The notes beneath the pieces are model-generated. The model searched no databases. It was given only the letters and a program-made list of their open reading frames with translations, and had not been told where the DNA came from. Positions 5,499 to 9,086 of a stretch of 9,086 nucleotides of DNA are shown piece by piece. Every line of letters starts with the position of its first letter. Position 1 is the stretch's first letter. This DNA comes from Caldora sp. SIO3E6 (GTDB lineage: Bacteria; Cyanobacteriota; Cyanobacteriia; Cyanobacteriales; Coleofasciculaceae). Position numbers and translations under genes: made by a program. The stretch is taken from positions 1 to 9,086 of the forward strand of contig JAAHHL010000207.1 of NCBI GenBank assembly GCA_010672185.1, in the 5' to 3' direction.

Positions 5499-5870
5499 AG
5501 TAGTTTTCGATCGGATGCACCCTGAGTAGCCGATGTTGGTTGATTTCCAACTCGGTAAATTGAATTGGTTTAAGTGAAACAGTACTTAATCATAGCTACC
5601 AGATTTTTCTGATTGATATATCTTTGGGCTGAATATTTAGGTTCTATCTGTAAAGAGATTTAACTTTACTGAGAAAAAAGCTGAATTGAGGTTAAGCTAG
5701 CAGTCTATAGGGTTATTACAAATATTTTTTCACTCTAACAAAAAAGTATAGGTTATTATTTGTGGAAGGCAACAGATCATTTGGCATCAGACAACAAAAT
5801 TGAAGCAATTTTGATAAATTATTTTTTAAAATGTAGATTTGGTATGATTAGAAATATCAGGGAGTTTCAA
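5499..5870. other. AT-rich intergenic region with no recognised feature
   Basis: It lies between two minus-strand genes and should contain the promoter of the GTP cyclohydrolase II gene. I see no gene, no strong hairpin terminator and no clear promoter pair. GGTTATT recurs at about 5709 and 5753, without obvious meaning. Confidence 0.6.
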
Positions 5871-5903
5871 TTCTAAATTCTAAATTCTAAATTCTAAATT
5901 CTA
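5871..5903. repeat. Heptad repeat TTCTAAA x4.7 next to the GT39 stop codon
   Basis: Units lie at 5871, 5878, 5885 and 5892, with a partial unit at 5899-5903. The TAG stop of the glycosyltransferase gene occupies 5905-5907, one base away. Confidence 0.95.
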
Positions 5904-5904
5904 G

Positions 5905-7467
5905 CTACCTCCGGCGAACCAAAGTAAAACCTTCGGCATTACCCAAGGTAATGCTATTGGGTAACTCTAATGTATCCAATGCGGACTGTTCCAATAATAG
6001 ATAAGGTTGACTTGACCACAACTGTTGCAAAGCTGTAAGATTTTGGGGAATTACTTGGCGATCGCTATAGAAATCCAAACTAGGACGTCCGTAGGCAAAA
6101 GAGGTATAGACAGTTACTCCTGGCTCAGCTTGCTCCCGAATCAAAGCTGCCACTGGTTTGACTGGGAAGGCTTCATTCAATTCCCAAACCCAGGATTGGG
6201 AGCTCACGAACAAGCTCAAAGCTAAGTAGTTTCCTACCAATAATATAGGTATAAATCCTCGATTGTGCTGAGTTACAAGCCAAGCGGCTAAACCCATAGT
6301 TAGTGCCACAACCACACCCATGATTATTAATAGTAGTTGCCGCTCTACCAAGTAAAAGTAAGCCAAACCCCCCAAACTAGCAGCCGAGAATAAGCTAAAG
6401 ATACCGGCGATGATTCCTGGATAACGGCGAGAGCTCTCCCAAAATTCTGCTAGTTGAGCTGCTACTGCCAGGGCAAAAAAAGGGTAAAAGGGCATAATAT
6501 ACCAGGGCAGCTTGGTTCTCATCACCGAAATTGCTCCCAGATAGATAAGAGTACCAAGCAGTACTAGCATTCCCCAAGGAGTATGGCGTTTTTGCCAAGT
6601 TAAATACAATCCTCCTGGCCAAAACAACAGCCAAGGCCAACCATACTTGAGTAACTCAATAAGATAGTACCAGTAGGAACCACTATTACCCCAAACGGCT
6701 TGAGAAATGCGATCAAAACCTTGAGCTTGGAAATGTACCTGTAAAAAAACATCTCCATAATGTTGCCACTGAGCATTATACCAAGCAAAGACAGGTACAC
6801 CACCTAAGAGTAAACCTAGCCAAAAATAGAGATTCTTCAATATTGCTAGTTGTCGGTTCGCTAGGGTAAATGCAGCCGCGATCGCTCCCAGCAAAAGTAC
6901 AACTATTCCTTTAGTTAGAGCAATTAGCCCTAAGCAAATACCAATACCAACAGCCCAAGGCCGACGCCAACGGGTTCTAAGTAAACACAGCAGTAATAGT
7001 AGTAGTAGAGTAATAATCGTACCATCCAGCATTGCTAGGCGAGTGTGACGTACCACTGGTAGTAGGGTTAAGTAAACCAAAGCTGCCAGCAGTGAAGGTG
7101 GGCGGTGAGGAAAAATTTCTCGTCCTAACAGGTAAAGTAAGGGAACTCCAGCAGCAGAAAACAGGGCGAGGGGCAAGCGCGTAGTCAATTCGCTGATGCC
7201 TCCCCAATGGTAGCTAAGAGCTACTAACCAGTACATCAGTGGTGGTTTGAGGAGAAAAGGTTGCCCTAGGTAAGTGGGATAAAGCCAATTACCGCTGCGG
7301 TACATATCTCTGGAAACAATGGCGTAGTAGCCTTCATCCCAGTCTCTTAAGGGCAAATCTCCCAGAGAAATACACCACAGGAAAAGGGCTGCTACTAACA
7401 AACCCAAAAACCAGAATAATTCTCTCGTAGGGGAGCGATTGAAGGTTAACGCTAATTTACCCATCAT
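5905..7467 (-). CDS. GT39 (ArnT/PMT_2-type) integral membrane glycosyltransferase
   Basis: This is a 520-residue protein from ATG 7467 (a second ATG follows at 7464). About 11-12 hydrophobic segments fill residues 15-430, followed by a soluble tail of roughly 90 residues. Family landmarks are DWDEGYYA with the catalytic-type D44/E45 in the first extracytoplasmic loop, KPPLMYW (74-80), RLAMLDG with D148, and KLPWYIMPFYP (319-329). These enzymes transfer a sugar from a polyprenyl-phosphate donor to a lipid or protein on the outer face of the plasma membrane; donor and acceptor cannot be read here. The frame extends upstream to ATG 7500, but that codon lies in the right-end hairpin of the tnpB element and the first six codons (MRGECQ) are element sequence, so the native start is taken as 7467. 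The insertion ends 15 bases upstream, so original promoter elements have been displaced about 1.36 kb. Confidence 0.9.
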   Translation of the reverse strand: MMGKLALTFNRSPTRELFWFLGLLVAALFLWCISLGDLPLRDWDEGYYAIVSRDMYRSGNWLYPTYLGQPFLLKPPLMYWLVALSYHWGGISELTTRLPLALFSAAGVPLLYLLGREIFPHRPPSLLAALVYLTLLPVVRHTRLAMLDGTIITLLLLLLLCLLRTRWRRPWAVGIGICLGLIALTKGIVVLLLGAIAAAFTLANRQLAILKNLYFWLGLLLGGVPVFAWYNAQWQHYGDVFLQVHFQAQGFDRISQAVWGNSGSYWYYLIELLKYGWPWLLFWPGGLYLTWQKRHTPWGMLVLLGTLIYLGAISVMRTKLPWYIMPFYPFFALAVAAQLAEFWESSRRYPGIIAGIFSLFSAASLGGLAYFYLVERQLLLIIMGVVVALTMGLAAWLVTQHNRGFIPILLVGNYLALSLFVSSQSWVWELNEAFPVKPVAALIREQAEPGVTVYTSFAYGRPSLDFYSDRQVIPQNLTALQQLWSSQPYLLLEQSALDTLELPNSITLGNAEGFTLVRRR

Positions 7468-7620
7468 TAATTTGAAGAGGGATTGACACTCCCCACGCAT
7501 AGAATGCGGGGGATTCTTAGTTCACAGGGATTCCAACGAATTTACCCTCACTAAGCATCTTGACCGTATGCCCTACGGCTGCAAGCCCTCTTATAAGAAC
7601 TACTTGAGCGGCGGCAACAT
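7463..7620 (-). ncRNA. Predicted TnpB guide RNA (omega RNA), scaffold plus guide
   Basis: In IS200/IS605 elements the guide RNA comes from the 3' part of tnpB plus the right end, and the guide begins at the first base past the element. By that rule the scaffold ends at 7483 and the guide reads TCCCTCTTCAAATTAATGAT (7482-7463). The scaffold would include the right-end hairpin (7491-7512). The 5' limit is approximate, and no processing site can be read from sequence. Confidence 0.4.
7491..7512 (-). other. Right-end (RE) hairpin of the tnpB element
   Basis: On the plus strand: CCCC, bulged A (7495), CGCAT, AGA loop, ATGCG, GGGG. That is a 9-bp stem with one bulge. The guide tetranucleotide GAAT (7516-7513) touches it, and the tnpB stop (7519-7517) touches that. 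The Y1 transposase would recognise it as single-stranded DNA. Confidence 0.85.
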
Positions 7621-8713
7621 CTCTATCGGTTGTATAGCCGCAATGAGCACATTTATGAACACGTTCAGCTAATGTCTTCTTACCTGTCTGATGTTGGCAT
7701 TGAGGACAGATTTGAGAAGTTTTTCGAGAATCTACTTTTTGAAAATAGACACCACGCTTGAGACAAACTTGCTCAAGAATCTTGAAAAACTGACCAAAGC
7801 CTGCATCGAGACAATGTTTACCTAGCATTCCTCTCGATAATCCAGTCAGGTTTAAATCTTCTACAAATATCATTCCTGCACCATCGCATAATTGATGCGA
7901 TAGTTTCCTGTGCCAATCTTTCCGACAGTTAGCGATGTATTCGTGTAATAAAGCAACTTTCTTTTGAGCTTTTTTCCAGTTGTTCGAGCCTAAACGTTTT
8001 CGGGAAACACGCTGTTGCAGCAATTTAAGCTTGCGTTCGGCATCTACAAAAAACTTAGGACGCTTGACCAAAAGACCATCAGAACTTGCCACCATTGATA
8101 TTAGACCAACATCAATTCCTCTCCCCTTGCCATGTGGTTTTACTTCAGGAACATCAACATTCGAGTTAATTGTTAGCATCACATACCAACCCGAGATGCG
8201 TTTAACTATTCGTGCTTGTTTGACCACACCTCCATCTGGGATATATCTGCTTTGGCGAAACTTGACCACACCAATAACAGGCAGTTTAATCTGACCTTTA
8301 CCTAAAGGGGATTTTCCCAATTGAGGAAAGGAGAAAGACCGCATCTTCCCGGTTTTTTTGAATCTAGGAAAACCCTGATTATGCTCCCACATACTTACAA
8401 AAGCCTTCTCCAGCCTTCTTAAGGTTTGTTGTAAGGATTGAGCATTGACACTTTTTAATTGTGAGTTATTCTTTCGTGCAGCAGTTAAGGATTTGCACTG
8501 GCTTGCATATGTTGGTCTAGGGGTGTCAGCTGAAATAATATATTCAGAATGCACTGAGCAAGCATTAATCTGGCATGAACGCGACTTGTACCAATCCTTA
8601 CGTTCACGCAAAGCATAGTTGTAAACTCTCCTATGGATTTCCATCCATTCTGAAAAGAGCAATACTTGTTGCCTTGTTGGTTTTAACTTAAATTCGTAAG
8701 TTAGATTAAACAC
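7517..8713 (-). CDS. tnpB: TnpB, RNA-guided endonuclease of an IS200/IS605 element
   Basis: This is a 398-residue protein. It has the N-terminal TnpB/helix-turn-helix region (VFNLTYEFKLKPT), a central OrfB domain, and an intact RuvC triad: D201 in GRGIDVG, E285 in IFVEDLNL and D365 in DRDVAAAQ. A zinc ribbon lies between them (C336, C339, C355, C358). TnpB cleaves DNA next to a transposon-adjacent motif, guided by RNA from the element's own 3' end, and this promotes element retention. The usual DRDxNAA motif here has Ala in place of Asn. A GTG at 8722 opens the frame, but its G belongs to the Shine-Dalgarno AAGGAGG (8728-8722). GTG 8713, eight bases downstream, has correct spacing and gives the usual family N terminus. 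There is no tnpA partner. The gene looks intact. Confidence 0.95.
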   Translation of the reverse strand: MFNLTYEFKLKPTRQQVLLFSEWMEIHRRVYNYALRERKDWYKSRSCQINACSVHSEYIISADTPRPTYASQCKSLTAARKNNSQLKSVNAQSLQQTLRRLEKAFVSMWEHNQGFPRFKKTGKMRSFSFPQLGKSPLGKGQIKLPVIGVVKFRQSRYIPDGGVVKQARIVKRISGWYVMLTINSNVDVPEVKPHGKGRGIDVGLISMVASSDGLLVKRPKFFVDAERKLKLLQQRVSRKRLGSNNWKKAQKKVALLHEYIANCRKDWHRKLSHQLCDGAGMIFVEDLNLTGLSRGMLGKHCLDAGFGQFFKILEQVCLKRGVYFQKVDSRKTSQICPQCQHQTGKKTLAERVHKCAHCGYTTDRDVAAAQVVLIRGLAAVGHTVKMLSEGKFVGIPVN

Positions 8714-8721
8714 TTGCCTCA

Positions 8722-8728
8722 CCTCCTT
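8722..8728 (-). promoter_or_regulatory. Strong Shine-Dalgarno AAGGAGG for tnpB
   Basis: It is a full match to the anti-16S consensus with 8 nt to GTG 8713. It decides the start codon and is the clearest ribosome binding site in the window. Confidence 0.8.
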
Positions 8729-8805
8729 AATTCAATATACAACAAATCTAGTAAACGTCAGGATGATTTTTAGGAGTGCGAATAAATTCGGAGCGAGCAC
8801 TACAC

Positions 8806-8827
8806 CCCCATAGCTAGAAGCTAGGGG
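8806..8827 (-). other. Left-end (LE) hairpin of the tnpB element
   Basis: On the plus strand: CCCC, bulged A (8810), TAGCT, AGA loop, AGCTA, GGGG. It has the same architecture and length as the right-end hairpin, with all five variable stem pairs kept complementary. The predicted guide tetranucleotide AGAG is at 8831-8828 on the minus strand. Confidence 0.85.
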
Positions 8828-8843
8828 CTCTGTGCGCGTCTTG

Positions 8844-9086
8844 GTAGGGAGTAGACGAAATGACTACTTGCTTAAGTTATTGAAAACAATACCTCGTCTT
8901 ACCTTTATATAGCAACCGCCAAAGCTATTAGGACAAGGGGCTTAAGCCCCTTGTTAACTTGCCTTACCTGAGAATTTCTTAACCGCCCTGGCGACTGCTA
9001 TATATAAGTATATATAAGCGCACACCTTCCCTATTGTAAAATCATAGCAAAAAATGAAAGAGATTGAAATCCCTGGGTAATCTTCA
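8844..9086. other. Intergenic right end, probably the original upstream region of the GT39 gene
   Basis: No gene is visible. If the tnpB element is removed, 8844 onwards joins 7482 directly, so GT39 promoter signals should be sought here. Much of it is element D2. Confidence 0.55.
8906..9004. mobile_element. MITE-like element D2 (99 bp) with a perfect 22-bp central palindrome
   Basis: The ends TATATAGCA (8906-8914) and TGCTATATA (8996-9004) are perfectly inverted, and the arms continue to 21 matches in 28. The interior contains a perfect palindrome at 8933-8954 (half-site ACAAGGGGCTT). The right arm is almost identical to that of D1 at 3606-3628. It is non-coding. Confidence 0.6.

Larger units (their letters stand above)
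7483..8843 (-). mobile_element. IS200/IS605 superfamily element carrying only tnpB (IS1341-type), about 1.36 kb
   Basis: The ends are set by two matched hairpins (8806-8827 left, 7491-7512 right). On the minus strand the right end reads GAAT, hairpin, AGTG, TCAA with the cleavage point after 7483. The left reads CTAC, a 12-nt linker, AGAG, hairpin. The GAAT/TCAA pair is identical to that of IS608. Applying the same positional pairing to AGAG predicts CTAC, which is found at 8847-8844. A second CTAC at 8854-8851 is a less likely end. There is no tnpA, so mobility would need a Y1 transposase supplied in trans. Confidence 0.8.

Noticed and set aside
6395..7207. Several minus-strand ORFs of 67-81 codons within the GT39 gene
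   Set aside because: They are out-of-frame shadows of a well-supported membrane protein gene.
5905..7500. GT39 start at ATG 7500
   Set aside because: That ATG is in the right-end hairpin of the tnpB element; native ATGs lie at 7467 and 7464.
7980..8294. Plus-strand 104-codon ORF
   Set aside because: It is antisense to the conserved tnpB catalytic region with no recognisable domain or ribosome binding site.
1..9086. tRNA or rRNA genes
   Set aside because: No cloverleaf-like sequence or conserved rRNA segment was seen on either strand on reading; a dedicated RNA gene scan was not possible.

Overview
The window reads as a chromosomal segment of a filamentous, repeat-rich cyanobacterium. The evidence is four HIP1 octamers (GCGATCGC at about 800, 2457, 6058 and 6878), many heptanucleotide tandem repeats (STRR type), several palindromic MITE-like elements, and gene families typical of the phylum. 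These include a giant hybrid Ser/Thr kinase, an XseB, a YdcF-family protein, a long GTP cyclohydrolase II, a GT39 membrane glycosyltransferase and an IS200/IS605-type tnpB element. The species cannot be fixed from sequence alone.

Layout. Positions 1-1155 (minus) hold the N-terminal 385 codons of a hybrid kinase that runs off the left edge; its frame stays open through two tandem-repeat arrays. Positions 1156-1726 are a repeat cluster with two abutting MITE-like elements, enclosed by an imperfect 18-bp direct repeat. xseB (1727-1966, plus) ends inside a TTGATAA array. A YdcF/DUF218 gene follows (2150-2941, plus). Positions 2942-4232 are gene-poor. They hold a 143-bp element with perfect 17-bp terminal inverted repeats, a possible minus-strand small RNA with a terminator, a possible 44-residue membrane peptide gene (3364-3498), and several inverted repeats. 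A 421-residue GTP cyclohydrolase II homologue (4233-5498, minus) and a GT39 glycosyltransferase (5905-7467, minus) come next. A tnpB-only IS200/IS605 element (7483 to about 8843, minus) sits directly upstream of the GT39 start. The right end (8844-9086) carries another small palindromic element.

How the parts relate. The genes do not form one pathway; they look like separate housekeeping and envelope genes split up by repeats. The most informative structure is the tnpB element. Both ends carry 22-nt hairpins of the same design (CCCC/GGGG base, bulged A, a covarying 5-bp stem, AGA loop on the plus strand). Each has an adjoining guide tetranucleotide that matches a cleavage tetranucleotide by the IS608 pairing scheme (AGAG with CTAC on the left, GAAT with TCAA on the right). 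This fixes the ends and predicts a TnpB guide RNA whose spacer reads into the start of the GT39 gene. A second theme is that heptad repeats sit at gene edges: in the kinase start, inside the kinase, at the xseB stop and against the GT39 stop.
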